A stretch of 64,000 nt of DNA, taken from NCBI RefSeq assembly GCF_028583425.1, contig NC_072794.1, forward strand, positions 25,913,232 through 25,977,231, written 5' to 3'. Shown in pieces: positions 44,691 to 57,975 of this stretch. Position numbers and translations under genes: made by a program. A model generated the notes under the pieces. The model was not told where the DNA came from, made no database searches, and worked only from the letters and a program-made list of their open reading frames with translations. Numbering within the stretch: position 1 is the first letter of the stretch; each line of letters starts with the position of its first letter. The stretch comes from Eublepharis macularius. Lineage: Eukaryota; Chordata; Lepidosauria; Squamata; Eublepharidae.

Positions 44691-46706
44691 TGTGCATTTG
44701 AGATAGCTAACATTTAAAACCTACAAATGAATTTTAAAATTTTAGCATTTATGTTTCCTGTACTGTGATTTATTTTATTTTAGGGGTGGTGATAGTGGCA
44801 TACATCTCTGTATAAAACTCCACGGTTATTGAAAACTAAAGGCTTGGTGAGACCTTTAAAGAGAGCAAATGTGGTTATAATAGTACTGAACTTGGGCCAG
44901 GATACTTGGGCTCAAGTCTCCATTTAGCCATTTCTTAAACAACCCATTGAGGGGTTTTTTTTAGCATAATGTACTTGTATTCCACTTTGAGCTCCTTAGA
45001 GCAAGAAAAGACTTCATCTTTAATAAATGGTTTAGTTTTAGATGTCAATGAGAGATGGATGATCTGCATGTTTTCTTGTAGAGGCATGTAGAAGTTGAAC
45101 TTCATAAATGGGGAGAAGTTGAGGAATGATTGTAGCAACCAGATCATTTGAATCATTTCCCATTTTTATTACCAGCATACTTCTGAGGTGTCAGTGGCAA
45201 CATTTCTGAATTGAAAACTGAGCTAATGTCCCTAGCAGATGTAGCAATGCACTGGATCAGCTGCAAGCATGATGTTCTGTATTGCCAGAAATTTGAACTG
45301 TAAACTACAGTGGTTCAAGTTTTTGAATAGCATGCAAGCTGGTTAATATTCTAGGAAGTACAATTAAATTGCTATTTATCCTGAGGTTATTTGGTATCCG
45401 CCCTTTTCCTCAAGAATAGTAATTGGCTAATCCCTCAAATGAAACTGAAGTGTAAGTAGTAATTACTAACTACAGTGAACATCCTACAGATGGGAAGAAT
45501 GGATGCCCTGAGCAAGCTACTAAAAAAAAACATGAATAGTATCATAGAGCCATATCCTTTTTAAGAATGCATGGAAGGAGGAGGTAGTTATTTTATGTAA
45601 TATTTTAAAAGCTAAGTTTAAAGTTTTATAAGTACGGTACCATTGGCAGAATTTTAACTGGAGCCACTGCAACGAAAAGGAGCTGGTAGTACATTGGGCA
45701 GTTTAATAAATGAAAGGATCGGTTTGCTGAAATTGTGTAATTCTTCATTGGCCCTTTGAAAACATTCCAGGTACTGATGGTTGCTCACACAATTGCTGTG
45801 GCTGTTCATTGGAACTGAGAAGTATTGTTGAGAACAATATTAAAGAACGATGTTTCTGACAGACACAAATTGTCTTTGTGACTGAGATACAATAGCCTTT
45901 CACAAGAGGTCTATTCACGGTCTCATAGGGAGGAGGTCTTCTGAACATGTTTATATATTCTTTGGATGTTAACTGACCAACTCTTTAAAGAGTCTCAAGA
46001 ATTCTAAGAGGTACATTTTAAAAAGGGAGGATAGTTTTTTGCGAGAAAGCTTAACATAGTTTCTAGATAATGTACTGGAGACTGCTGCAGCAAGCTTTCA
46101 GGATGCAGCCATATCTGAAGCTCAGCACTGTTATCTACAGGTGGGAAACGTCTTTAGAATAGCGCTTGCTTTGCTCTCATTACATGCCTCATTAGCTATC
46201 CTGTCAAAGACACACCCTGTATTGTGTCCCGTTGCTTCCTAATAAAGACGGATGTGCACCCCTTTATTTTTCTAAGCTGCAATCTCAGACCACCTGATTT
46301 CAGAGGTGGAGTGTGTGCTCTCTCGCTTTTACTGTCCTGGCATTGGCTTTAGTTAGTAAAGGAGGTGGCAGCAATTATGGTGCACACAATTAACCAACTT
46401 CAAATCTCCACCCTGGCGTGTAATTGTTGCTGTCAAATACAATTAGCGTCTGACCAAGTTAGTTTCCTGGAGAGAGCCAGGGTATGACACCATGATAGAA
46501 AGGGAGGTGGGGAGTATCTGAAGAGGAGGATTTTATCTGTTTTTTCCCTTAGTAAATGTACTACAAGGAATCTGATTTTTTTTCCTAATTAACATCAACA
46601 TTAAGCTAGGGAATCCCTATCTATTTGAGGGGAAGCAGTTCTGTTATGTCATAACTGAAGAGATTGGTGTTTCTGATACCTAGATCTGGAAGAATGACCC
46701 CAAGTC

Positions 46707-46708
<2 letters not shown>
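44691..46708. other. Intron 3; possible conserved non-coding element at 46230-46490
   Basis: No exon or repeat was recognised. 46230-46490 is repeat-free with paired TAATTG/CAATTA words (see findings). Confidence 0.4.

Positions 46709-46744
<36 letters not shown>
46709..46744. repeat. (TG)n microsatellite
   Basis: About 18 uninterrupted TG units. Confidence 0.95.
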
Positions 46745-46745
<1 letters not shown>

Positions 46746-47775
46746 CTGAAGCTATGTACTCATGGCAGCATTCTATACACACTGACAAGTTTCAATCATT
46801 GTGCAGCAGTTTCCAAGCGCATTTTATAAATAAAAATATTTGCTGTTTAAGTCTATGGAATGAACCCACAATGCGCGCACATTTCTGAAACCTTGTGAAA
46901 CCATGCAAGCTCAAACAGTATTTTGTGACTGAATATTGGTTTTACTCAATCTTAAATGGAACAGTGAATTTATTTACCAGGAATTGACCAGCCTATGCAG
47001 GTAATAAGAGTTGTGCTAAGACATTTGTGGTATTTCAAATTGTGCATTTGTTGTATGGAAGCGCCATAATGACTGGATTTGTGTCTATTCACATACTGCT
47101 TTTAATCATTCTCCTTTTTCTGCTACATAGATATCAGCCTCTTGTGTGCTTATAGGACACCTGCAGAACTTCCAGTCTGCTCTAAACAAAACTACTTTGC
47201 CTCTTCCTTGGGCTTTACTAGGAATCTCGATTACTTTTGCCTCCTGATTAAATTCTCTTCTAAAGTAAAGTTTGGCTGTTGTGTTTTTGTTCTCACAGGA
47301 CCTTGCATTGCTTCTCATGTTTCTTTTGGGCATCTGAGAAAGCTGACAAAAACTTACTCAAAGGGGAGAATAACTTCCATTATTTCATCTTGTTTCATGA
47401 GGGACACCTGAACAGATGGGCTCTTTTACTCAGTTTTATTTAACACTTCTCAGAACTGGTCTGCTAAATGCGACACATACTGGTTTTTATCATCAAAATA
47501 AAGATGGCTTCTTATGTATGTTGTCCTTACTGAAATGCATAAAGCTGGTGCCCTTGAATTATGGTCTTTGCTCGTATTCTGATAAAACTTTGTTTTCGTT
47601 TAGGCTTTAAATTTTTTTTTTTATTCTAGCATTACCTAGCCATTGCTAGACAACCAGAAACAAGTAAAGTATGCAGCCATTCAGTTTGGGGTTAATTCAG
47701 TGTTCTAGCACTGTAAAAATAAGTAAATGGAATTGTCTTTCTTTATTGAGGCATGTAGAAGTTCTTGCCTTTGAA
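46745..47775. other. Intron 3, nothing recognised
   Basis: No exon or repeat was recognised. Confidence 0.45.
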
Positions 47776-47785
47776 TGCTTATTCC

Positions 47786-48088
47786 ACAAAAGGTAAAGGT
47801 AAAGGTAGACCCTGTGCAAGAACCGAGACATTACTGACCCATGGGGGGATGTCACATCACGTTTTCTTGGCAGACTTTTTACGGGGTGGTTTGCCATTGC
47901 CTTCCCCAGTCATCTACACTTTACTCCCAGGAAACTGGGTGCTTATTTTACCAACCTCGGAAGGATGGAAGGCTGAGTTAACCTTGAGCCAGCGACCTGA
48001 ATCTGGCTTCTGCCAGGATCGAACTCAGGTCATGAGCAGAGCTTGGACTGCAGTACTGCAGCTCACCACTCTGCGCCATGGGGCTCCC
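47786..48088 (-). mobile_element. tRNA-derived SINE (second family) with 10-bp target duplication
   Basis: Flanked by perfect tgcttattcc repeats (47776-47785 and 48089-48098). On the minus strand it starts with the tRNA-like head (ggagccccatggcgcagagt, gagttcgatcctggcag as B-box) and ends in a ctttacctttacctttt tail. Other words: cggggtggtttgccattgcc, cctcggaaggatggaaggct. Confidence 0.88.
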
Positions 48089-48098
48089 TGCTTATTCC

Positions 48099-50946
48099 CC
48101 AATATACTGCTTAATCTTTAAGGTGCCCCATGGCTCTTTTCAGAAGGGTTTTAATACCCAAAGCTACTAACAGTAGGCAGCAGACCTAGAGAGTATAACA
48201 TTACAGCACAGAGAGGAAAAAGATCCCATTTAAGAGTAAGTTTTCTACTCAGTGTGGTTCAGGCCACTCCCCGCTGTTGATGAATTGACACAGTAGGATC
48301 AATCTGAATAATGTGCATAAACCTATAAAAATTACAAGTGGTGAGCCAACTAGATGGTGATGTTTTTCACAGTCTTTGGAGAATAAGACAATCTTTGCTT
48401 TCAGACAGATCCCAAACCTGAAGAAGCTACTTACTAGCTCCAGTGGACAATCCAGGAGAAGTGCAACACAGGGACTAGCCACTGCAACAAGCCCTCATGC
48501 TGAATCTGTTCCCGTATCCACTTAACTATACAGGATCTCTTAACATTAGCCATACTTTCACAGACTTATTCACTCCCTCAGACTTTAATGTGATTTACTT
48601 ACATGTGCCAGCAAGGCCATTCTGCCATTTACATGGATCAAACTGGTTAATCTCTTTATATAAGAATAAATGAACACAAATCATATGTTCAAAATGGAAG
48701 AATTGGAAACCAGTGGGGGGAGCATTTCAATCTCCTGAGACATTGAATAATAGAATTAAAGTTGGGAGTACTTCAGTAGAAAACTTTCAAAAGGAGACTC
48801 AAGTAGCTCCTGAGTTGGGATTCAATTTGCCATTATCAGACTTGAACTCAGTAGGAACTTGGGGTGGTTTGCAAAATGTGTTCCTCTTTACCGTTTTATG
48901 TACATGATTCAGGTTCATCCTATTTTTCCAAATAATTAATAATAGGGAGGAGCCACACCCATTCAGTGTCGAGTGTTTATTCTGTCAACTGCATCGTGGT
49001 TTTGTCTTTGCCCTGTACTGTCATGTTACATAGCCTGTGCTGAGGTACACTCGGTCTTCTGACCTCTGTAATAATCCACGTGAGCACCCCCCCTCACCCC
49101 TGCCCTGATGCTTTTTGTAACTTTGGATATATCTCTGCCAGCTGAACGTAACACCTTATACATCTAACAGAATGGGCTCTGGCTTGTGAAAGATTGTCAC
49201 AATACTTTGGTTAGTATTTAAGGCAGGGCTTGAGAAGTCCCTGGCACCAGGTCACCATGGCACCTAGCAGTTTCACTGCGGTGCCTAGTATTTTAGCTAT
49301 GGTTTTATTTTAGTGCGTCTCAGTGGAAAGTATAAAGCTTATTTATCCTTTTACATCAGAATATGTTTTGTTGTGTGGCATGGTTCATGAAGTTCTTTTC
49401 ATTGCTTGTTTATATGTTAACTTTTGTCATAGCTTTAGTAAAGTTCAAATAAACTTTGCAGAGGTTAGGATTAGAAAATACAGTAATTAATATACAGAAC
49501 TCTGAAGACTGAAAAATGAGTGGGTCCTAAAATTTTGGGCTGACTCCTACAACCAAATAAAATTGGTCGAGGTCAGCTTTCAGGGTTTTGTTGTTGTTGC
49601 AGCAGCCCAACAGGCTACTCCTGTGGAATAAAAATCTTTGTCTATATTAAAGCAGTGGTTCTTAATGTTTGATTTTCCGGTTGAGGAATGCTGGTGTTTC
49701 CCAGAACATAGTTTGACTATCATTGTACTAAAGCATCAGAAGATAGACTTCACGCTGAAAGATCAGAGGCCCTGTAAAGGAAGCTATTTCAGTGTTATCA
49801 TTCTGAATCTTTCTTCCTGTATGCAGTGCTTTTTATGGTAGAGTCATCCTTTTCAGGTATTTCATTTTTCAATCATAATTTGATTTTAATACTGTTAGAG
49901 CTTATAACTGTGTTTGAGTTGCTGTCTTTTTTTTTAAAGGGAAGATGGAGCTAAAATCACCATGGAGGCATTGGACAGGGTATTTAATGTGTCTGTCATT
50001 ATATGTTAACCTCTGATGTGGGACACGTGGCACCTCTTTTATGCTTGACAACAATTTAAAAGTATATATCTTGACATCATGAATAAAAGAATAAGGAGGG
50101 GTAGAGGCAAAAGTGAATTAATGATGTTAGCAAATATGACTCCCTGTATTTCCATTCCATTTGGAATACAGCTTTCAGACTTGTAGCCCTCTGGAGCACC
50201 ATTGCCAGTGACAGCTAGTCAGGATCTGATTGTACTCTGAAACCAGCTATTCTTTTATTGAAAAATACACTGCATTGAGCCAGGAATGGACACACTTGGC
50301 CGTTCTTGTTTTGACTGTGTTTTTTGCTGCCTGGTTTCTGATCAATTTTATCAGAATAATTGCTTCACAAAGTGCAGGGATGGAGGAGAATTTCTCAGAT
50401 CCATGAGGCTTGCATGAGAGTTGACAACTGTAGTCTCGCTATTAATGCATACTTTTTCAAGCATGTGTAGAAGCAAGGATTGTTCTGACTGTAACATACT
50501 ACATAAGGAATAGGGCGGAGAGCACCTAGGACCCTGTAGGCCATGTAATAAGTTAAGCAGTAAGCACCATGAGTCGATAAAAAAGCATGTGTTGAGAGGC
50601 AAGTAAAGGATTTTGACTCTGTCTTTAGGGAAAGAGACTCTAGGTCAGTCGAAGAGTTCATTCTTTTCATGTGGCGAGTTCAATTCTGCATTTAGAATCT
50701 TGCCTGCTGATGCTTTGGGTCAACCAATGATTTGATTGACCAACTGACCAAATAATGGTCAAATATTTTTGGACTTTATTAGAACAAAAATATACTTGCA
50801 ATAACTATGAAAACAATTTACTTAACTGTTACTATTAAACAAAATTAACTTTTAAAACGATACTGAAAATGTTTACTACCGATAACTGTTTGTGTGAGAT
50901 GCTTGCAGTTATAGCAGGTGATGATTAGGAGAATTTTTTGTTATGG
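48099..50946. other. Intron 3; dispersed repeat scrap at 49215-49310
   Basis: gagaagtccctggcaccagg and cacctagcagtttcactgcg resemble 58205-58265 (aattcctggcactaggttat, cctagaagtttcattg). Nothing else was recognised. Confidence 0.45.
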
Positions 50947-51347
50947 TTCATCTATGGTCTTCAGTGCAGTCCCACATTGGGAACTGTGCTTGTGCAGGCC
51001 TGCCACTCAGAACAGGATTTCCTAGCTTTTAGGCTATTTGGACGGGCAACCTCCCCCATGGACCGTTCTGAGCCGGCTTTTCCCATCGAAAATGGTCATG
51101 TGGTGTTTGAAGTCATCCCCTCTCCCTCACTTTGTTTTTTGCCACCGTGGAGAACAGACGTCTTCTTAGGCTGTGCAATTTTTTATAGTTACTACAGTAA
51201 AATTAATAGTTGTTCTAAAACTTAATAGTTGTAAGTTTATAAGATATTTTGATCTTTGTTCTGGTTTTTGACAGTGAGAAGGGTGAGTCAGAGGCTATCC
51301 CAGCCTTGGGAATATTTAGAGTTCTCTTCATCCCAGCTCTTTCTGCG

Positions 51348-53583
51348 ATGACAGAGAAGTCCCTTTTTAAAAAGTGTGAGGGCTGCGGGACCAAGATGTC
51401 AGAGACAGATGGCCATGCATTATGCCTAGCGTGTCTGGGAGAAGGACACATTGTGGAGTGCTGCAAACATTGTCAGCTATTTACCCCGAAGGCAAGAGGA
51501 GATTGATTATTGAGACTTAAAAGCCATGCTTTGGGAAAAGGCCATCTCTAGCTCCACAAGCCAGGTGGCAAAGAAATCTGCCCTGGTGGAGCGATCAGTG
51601 CACCCAACTGCTGGAACCATGTCGGAGCAAGTGTTAGAATCGGATCCAATTGGCTGCATCACCATTGGATCCATCGGTTCCAAGTGGTCAAAGCTGGCCA
51701 CGCTCCCGATCTTGGGACACCATAACCTCAGCCTGTTCAAGAGTGAGCATTTTACTGGACGAGGGCAACAAAACCACTCCATGGAGCAGAGAGTTGAGAT
51801 CTCCAGCTCTGATTGGAGCTGACAAACATGTCACTGAGCCTCCATGACACAAGCACAAGGACGAGATGAAACACAAGTCTCCTCAGTAAGCTGCTTCACC
51901 TGTCCCCATCTGACCACTGGATCTTTGCCTCTGCCCTCAGTCAGGAGATCGAGTTACACTTACCCGGCTTCAGGCAACAGAGCCGAGTCGACAGTTGAGC
52001 ATTGGAGGCAGCAATCCAGTTCCAAAGAGAGGCCTCAATACCACTATCCAAGGGCTCCTTGGTACCCACCATATCCTTTGCCTGGCTATCCACATGAGTA
52101 GGAATACTACCCAACCTACTCCCTTTCACCGCTGGGATCATCCAAATCTGCTTCGAGCAAGTCGCAGGTATCGGACCTAACATGGTACCCTCAGCTTCGC
52201 CCATCAACTTTAAGACAGGAATTGGATTCAGAAAGGGAACTTGGATCGGAATGGAGTCCTAGCTTTACATCAGTACCATCACCAGAGGAGACAGTAGGGA
52301 AGTCGGATTGGAAATCCCCTACTATAAATTATAAGCTGTATGCAGAACAGATGATGTGTATGGCAAAGTCCCTCGACGTTGATGTTTCAGCACTGCAGCC
52401 TAAGGTTAGGGACAGCATCCTGAAACATATTTAATAACAACAACAACAAGAAAAACATTTGATTTATATACCACCCTTCAGGATGACTTAACATCCACTC
52501 AGGGCGGTTTACAAAGTATGTCATTATTATCCCTACAACAACAACACCTTGTGAGGTGGGTGGGGCTGAGAGAGCTCCTAGGAGCTGTGACTGACCCAAG
52601 ATCACCCAGCTGGCTTGAAGTGGAGGAGTGGGGAATCAAACCCGGCTCTCCAGATTAGAGTCCCATGCTCTTAACCACTACACCAAACTGGCTGATACGT
52701 CAGAAGTTGTAGCATTCCCAATGATCTAGGGCTTAGTTGAAATCATGAATGATCTGCGCCAAAAACCCACTTCCACCCCAGCCACTGCAAAGAAGGTGGA
52801 AACTATATATAAAGTCAAGAAAGATAAGTGTCCCTACCTGTTCAATCATCCACCTGCCTCATCAATGATTATGGAGGAGCTACAAGTGAAGCAGAGACAG
52901 GGTAGTCTTTCCATAGCAGTTGACAAAGAAGACAAGAAGCTGGACGCAGTGGGAAGAAAATTATACTCAGCTCAGTCCTTACAATCAAGATGGCCAGCTT
53001 TTTAGCCATCGTGAGTGGCTACCAAATTTTCCTATGGCCGAAGATGGCCTCTTACCTGATGGCCTTACCTGATGAGAGGAAGTCCCTTGCCAAACTGATT
53101 CAGGATGAAGCCATCATCCTTTCCAAACAACAAATCAGCACAAGTAAGCATGTTTTGGATACTTCAGCCAGGGGCCTCAACACTGCAGTAGCGTTGCACA
53201 GACACGTGTGGCTACATACTACGGCATTGCCTTTGGAAACTAAAAATAAAATTGAAGACATGCCATTGGAGGGGACTACTCTGTTTTCAGAGAAAACGGA
53301 TGAGTATTTGTTGAAAAAGAATAAAGATTGTCAGACAGCGAAATCATATGGCATTCTACCTCAAACTTCTGGATCACCATCCTACAGGAACCCAGGGAGA
53401 CAGGGCTTCCAATCCAGAAAAGAATATCGCTATTATAGGTTCCAGCTTTATGTAACACAGTATCCATACCAGGCACAATATTCGAATTCAGATCAGTCTC
53501 GGAGACGGTCAGTGGGAAGCCAGCACTCCAAGTTCAGGCTCAGAAGGAACCCCCTCAGGGTTGCAGGAAGCCGTTATGACTAG
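51348..53583 (+). pseudogene. DIRS C Gag (broken)
   Basis: ATG at 51348 (MTEKSLFKKCEGCGTKM) with a CX2CX4HX4C knuckle (CLACLGEGHIVECC). The frame breaks at 51504 and is recovered as YAEQMMCMAKSLDVDVSAL (about 52330), MNDLRQKPTSTPATAKKVE (about 52745), and from 52990 to the TAG at 53581. The last part includes DMPLEGTTLFSEKTDEYL, the counterpart of MPFEGDSLF in B. A SINE interrupts it at 52432-52694. Confidence 0.85.
52432..52694 (-). mobile_element. tRNA-derived SINE nested in DIRS C Gag
   Basis: Minus-strand copy of the same SINE as 59355-59608 (accacccttcaggatgactt, aacccggctctccagattag, taaccactacaccaaactgg). It interrupts Gag after DSILKHI and before VVAFPMI, in the block matching KLLKRIYGDNPAYVGFPML of B. 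Confidence 0.85.
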
Positions 53584-53619
53584 ATAACCAGTGGGAAGCA
53601 GCCCCAAATTCGTTTCTAA

Positions 53620-55340
53620 ACAGATTATCACAGCCCTTTGATTGTTGGAAAATTATTTCTGAAGATAGCTGGGTTCTGACAATAACTGAAAACAGTTACA
53701 GGTTGGCGTTTAACACTTTGCCTCCTGCTTATTTATCAGGGCAAGCCGCTATAAATATGTTCCCAGAGTTGCAGGTAGAAATTCAGTCATTATTGAGTAA
53801 AGGGGCCCTTCAAAGAGTATCAGTATCTGATAATCCTTTTGGTTTCTTTTCCCGCTTCTTTTTAGTGGACAAAAAGGATGGAGGAAAGAGGCCTATATTA
53901 GATTTAAGTTGCCTCAATGATTACCTGCAAGTATCAAAATTTAGGATGGTTACTTTACCATGAGTAATTAATATGATTTCCCCAAGTGTGTATGTATGTA
54001 TGTATGTCATTTATTGTCCGCCTTTCTCAGTGAGACTCAAGGCAGATTACACAGTATGAGATTAGTACAATCAGTATCAAGTACATTTCAATACAGTATC
54101 AAGGATATTTCATAAACAATACCATAGGGTAAATAGATACAAGTTTAAAAGACATAGTATTAGCAAGAATCCAATACAGAGTAGAAAAAATACTGAAGCA
54201 GAACATAATCAATTCTAGGACTAACATTAGACAATATGGAGCACTGCTGGTACATAGGAGTACATATTTAAAGCCACAGATAATATGTAAGGCAATATAG
54301 TGATGAAGTCTATGGTCCTTAACTCATTAGTGAAGCATCTGAGATCCCTTCCCTACAATACATCCCTCCCATTTAAGTAAAAAGCCTTTTTGAATAGTTC
54401 GGTTTTACATCGTTTACGAAAAGCCAGGAGAGTGGCTCTTCTGACTTCCTCAGGCAGGTCATTCCACAGGATAGGGGCCACCACAGAGTTTGCAGTCCTG
54501 GATTTGCAGGACACTTAATTCCATATTTCTATTTGCCAGGAACACAGGAGATATCATACTTTTGTGTTCCACGATCGGGTATTTCAATAGATAGCACTAT
54601 CCTTTGGTCTAGCTACGGCCCCTACGGTATTTACTAAATGTATGATGGTTGTAGTAGCTCAGCTCAGAAGGTTAGGATGCTCTGTCTACCCATACCTGGA
54701 TGATTTGTTAATCACTGCACACTCTGCAGAGGAATTAAAATCTCTGACATCACGGACACTATCCACATATAAGGACTTGGGTCTTGTAGTAAATGAGAAA
54801 AAAATCAAACCTAACACCTAGAAGAACGGTGAAGTTCATTGGAGCTACTCTAGATTCTGTAGCCAATAAAGCCTTTTTACCTGCAGACCGCTGCGTTAGG
54901 TTGGTAAACAGCACAGTATTTCCTGAGGAAACGTTTCCAATCAGCTCAAATAATTCAAGTCCTACTAGGACTTATGGCCTCTACAACGGCGATAGTCCTG
55001 TTTGCATGTTTGAGAATGAAGCCGTTGCAATTATGGTTTATCAGACGATTTGACCCTCAGAGTCAGTCATCCCAGACTAAGTTCTCTGTTCCCAGACGGG
55101 TTCTACGCTCCTTGGATTGGTGGACAGATAATAACAATCTGTCCAAAGGAATCCCCTTTGGGCTTCCTAGACATGAGGTCACCCTTACTATGGATGCATC
55201 CTTGGAAGGGTAGGGTGGCCATTGTGAGGAGGTGTCTATTAATGGGCTTTGGTCAGAAAGTGAAAAAGAATGTCACATTAATTTTCTAAAATTGAGAGTA
55301 GTTTATTATGCACTTAACTCGCTCACAGATACGGCATCCG
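53620..55340 (+). pseudogene. DIRS C reverse transcriptase / RNase H (broken)
   Basis: The pol N-terminus (NRLSQPFDCWKI, EDSWVLTITENSYRLAF) precedes FFLVDKKDGGKRPILDLSCL. After a LINE insertion it continues FAVLDLQD, HISICQEHRRY, LSFGLATAPTVFTK, YPYLDDLLI (catalytic aspartates retained), LRSLDWWTDNNNLSKG, LTMDASLEG and the RNase H start GGHCEEVS. Stops and frameshifts are frequent. At the RNase H start C reads in one frame, which helps define the lesion of B. Confidence 0.85.
53987..54489 (-). repeat. LINE 3' fragment nested in DIRS C RT
   Basis: It starts with a (TATG)n run and cgcctttctcagtgagactc (inverse of the LINE end at 26440-26548), then gcaggtcattccacaggata and ggggccaccacagag. RT coding resumes exactly at tttgcagtcctggatttg. 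Confidence 0.7.
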
Positions 55341-57114
55341 GAAAGACGGTCCAAGCCTTGCCCTTGTTTGGACCAGAATGACAAATAAAAATGTTTTGCT
55401 TTGCCTAAATATTCAACTATAACCTTAGAAATGAATGGGCCCAGCAAGACTATATTACACCTGTAAATAGTTCCTATCCTGTTTTCTGAACCATCTTCTG
55501 TTAACCCTGAGGGAAAAGAAAAGTTGCTGTTCTTTTCCCATTTCCCTTTCTTGATGCTGGCCTTAGTACATTCAAAAGCCATTTGGGTTAAATCTGTCAG
55601 GTAGAGGGTTGGGAGTAGAAACCACACTGGTCAAGCTTCATATCATGCTACCTCTGTTTCGATGTGTCTTCAGACCCTGACCTTTACAGGATTACTGAAC
55701 ATGGTGGTGTCAGAAGACTTCTGATTTAGTGTCATTGGTGTGCTGATGGCTCTGAGCTCTGTTTTCCTTTTCACTTTCATTCAGTCCTTCACTTTTAGAA
55801 CTTACTTAGTGTCAGGCAGTGATGGGTAGGATGACTGAATTGACACAAGTCAGAAGTGGTCATAGTTGACAGGACTTTCCTTTTAAGAGATAGTCAACCT
55901 TTCTGGTTCATTCTTTGTACTTGCATGTATCCTTTATGTTCTGTGGAAACCAAGGTTTTCTGGCATTCTTCAAGGATAATGAACAGGATCAGTGAACAGG
56001 TTTGATTCCACTTTATTTGGTAAAGACTGACTGGATGATAGTTAGCTGGCTACTGCATATGAAGTCTGGAATGATATTTTCCCTTGCCAACTTGGGCAGT
56101 GATCTGGCATGGTGTCTTTTGGTAATGTATTCTTTGCTTTGTATGCTTTTGTTGCTTGGAGAGGTTTGCTCCATAGAACATGTCTTCCTTTGCTCCTGCT
56201 TTCTGTTTCTGATACACTATGGTCTCGGTTTAATTTCCGTAATATTGCAAGATGATTGATATTAAGTCACTTGTGCCTTTGAGCAGAGAAAGTGTGTGTG
56301 TGACACAGCAAAATTTCAAATGGTACCAGCTGTTTTTCTTTCACTATGTTGCAGGGTGCAGCAGGACTAGCTGTTGTAGACTGCACTTCCTCAGGTAGTA
56401 TTGATCAGGGTTCTATGTCTAGATTCTGTTACGTGTATGTCAGTCCCTTCTTAAAGAGGTACTAATATCCCTACAACATCTCTTTTAATAAGTCATAGTG
56501 TCTGGACACACAATATCCATGAGTGCATGGCTGGTTTGGGGAGGGGGAAGAAAGCAATGTTGTGGTGGCATGCTCTACCCTGGAAAAGGGTTATAAACGT
56601 TCCATTTATTCCCTGTAATGGGGAATCACAGGGAATAAACAGTGCTTTTCAGGGCCCCTGACTGTGTGGAGCAGATCTGTTACCTTCAAATGAATATGTG
56701 TACATCAGAGGCCTCCCTTTCTCCCTCACCCCACCTCCATTCCCCATCAGCACTCAGTCTCCATGTATATACTGTGTGGAAAGGACTATAGTAAGAAACA
56801 TCACATGAAATCAATTGCCTTAGACTGGAGTAAATCTGCTTAGGATTTCACTGATAGTCTCTTTAAACTTCAATGGCATGCTAGGTATGTCTGTTCTCAA
56901 GTAAGCTTATTTTTGAGTAAACACACTGATTTGCTACAGAGCTTACCTGCAAGTAAATTGTTTTAATTTGTAATTCAGCACCTTCCTGCTGCTTTTTGCA
57001 ATGTGTGCACTGCAAATGTATAAAGCAGTGGAGGAACAAATAAAAGATCTATTTTGGTATAAATCAAAAGTAAATGAACTGAAATGAAGGAACGCTGGTG
57101 CAGGTATCCCTCTG
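55341..57114. other. Intron 3; MITE scrap near 56818-56860
   Basis: ttagactggagtaaatctgc and ttaggatttcactg match half of the palindromic MITE. Nothing else was recognised. Confidence 0.45.
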
Positions 57115-57975
57115 TTGTCGTTGTTATTTAAATTATTATTATCCCATCTTGCAACCCCATCAGAGCCCTCAAGGTGGCAAACAATTAAAAAGATGTTTAA
57201 AAACCAACTTTTAAAAATATATGTATTCAAAACTTAAAATATAAACAAGAAGGAGGATCAATAAGGAAATACCAAATAAAACAAAAAGATCTTAACTCAT
57301 GGACAAAGGTAATGCTAGAAGAGGACAGATGAAACTCCCTGGGTAGGGAATTCCAGGGCTCATTTCGAGGGGGAACGCGCCGGAACACAGTTCCGGCAGT
57401 TCCCGAAAGAGGTCACGTGTCAGGTAGCCCTGCCCATCTGACTCTCGGCCATGTTGGGCCCATTTCAGCCTGCATTGGGGATGAAACGGCCCGGATCGGG
57501 CCTCTGATGGGTGGTGGATCACTCTCCCACACAGCAGTGGCCCAATCCTGACCATTTGGGGCCCCTTTTGGGCCATTTTCAGACCCTTTTTGCCAGTTTG
57601 GCCCTGAATGGCCAAGATTGGGTCCAAAACAGCCAGGATAGGTGATGCCAGGGGGTGTGGCATATGCAAATCAGTCATGCTAATGACACACTTCTGGTGA
57701 TGTCAAGGGGTGTGGCATATGCAAATGAGTTATGCTAATGAGTTCCTCCAGCTCTTTTTCTACAAAATGACCCCTGGGGAATTCCATATTTTTGCTGCCT
57801 TGACTGAGAAAGCCCTTTGTGGGTTGCCAGCTATTTAGCAGTGCCCCCAAAGATTACTGTAATGGTAGGATAGGCCATATAAGAACAGGCCTGAATGTGT
57901 GTTGATCCCTATATGGTTTTAAAAGTAAATTCCAGCATCTTGAACTGGGACTAGAAACAAATAGTGGAGAGATAT
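57115..57975. repeat. LINE 3' fragment interrupted by a hAT element
   Basis: 57115-57353 (attattatcccatcttgcaa, gagccctcaaggtggcaaac, gaaactccctgggtagggaa) continues at 57785 (catatttttgctgccttgac to gccatataagaacaggcctg). The hAT insertion 57354-57776 lies between. Confidence 0.6.
57354..57776. mobile_element. Non-autonomous hAT element with 8-bp target duplication
   Basis: 423 bp, ends cagggctcattt and aaatgacccctg, flanked by perfect direct repeats gggaattc (57346-57353 and 57777-57784). No transposase. It inserted into an older LINE fragment. Confidence 0.9.

Larger units (their letters stand above)
50947..55340 (+). mobile_element. DIRS-like retrotransposon C, degraded and 3'-truncated
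   Basis: It starts at GTT (50946-50948) with an end (catctatggtcttcagtgca) related to the left end of B. Gag remnant 51348-53583 and RT remnant about 53620-55340 follow; the sequence stops being DIRS-like soon after the RNase H block INFLKLRVVYYALNS (about 55280-55325). No recombinase, ICR or right terminal repeat is found. A SINE and a LINE fragment are nested within it. Confidence 0.88.
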
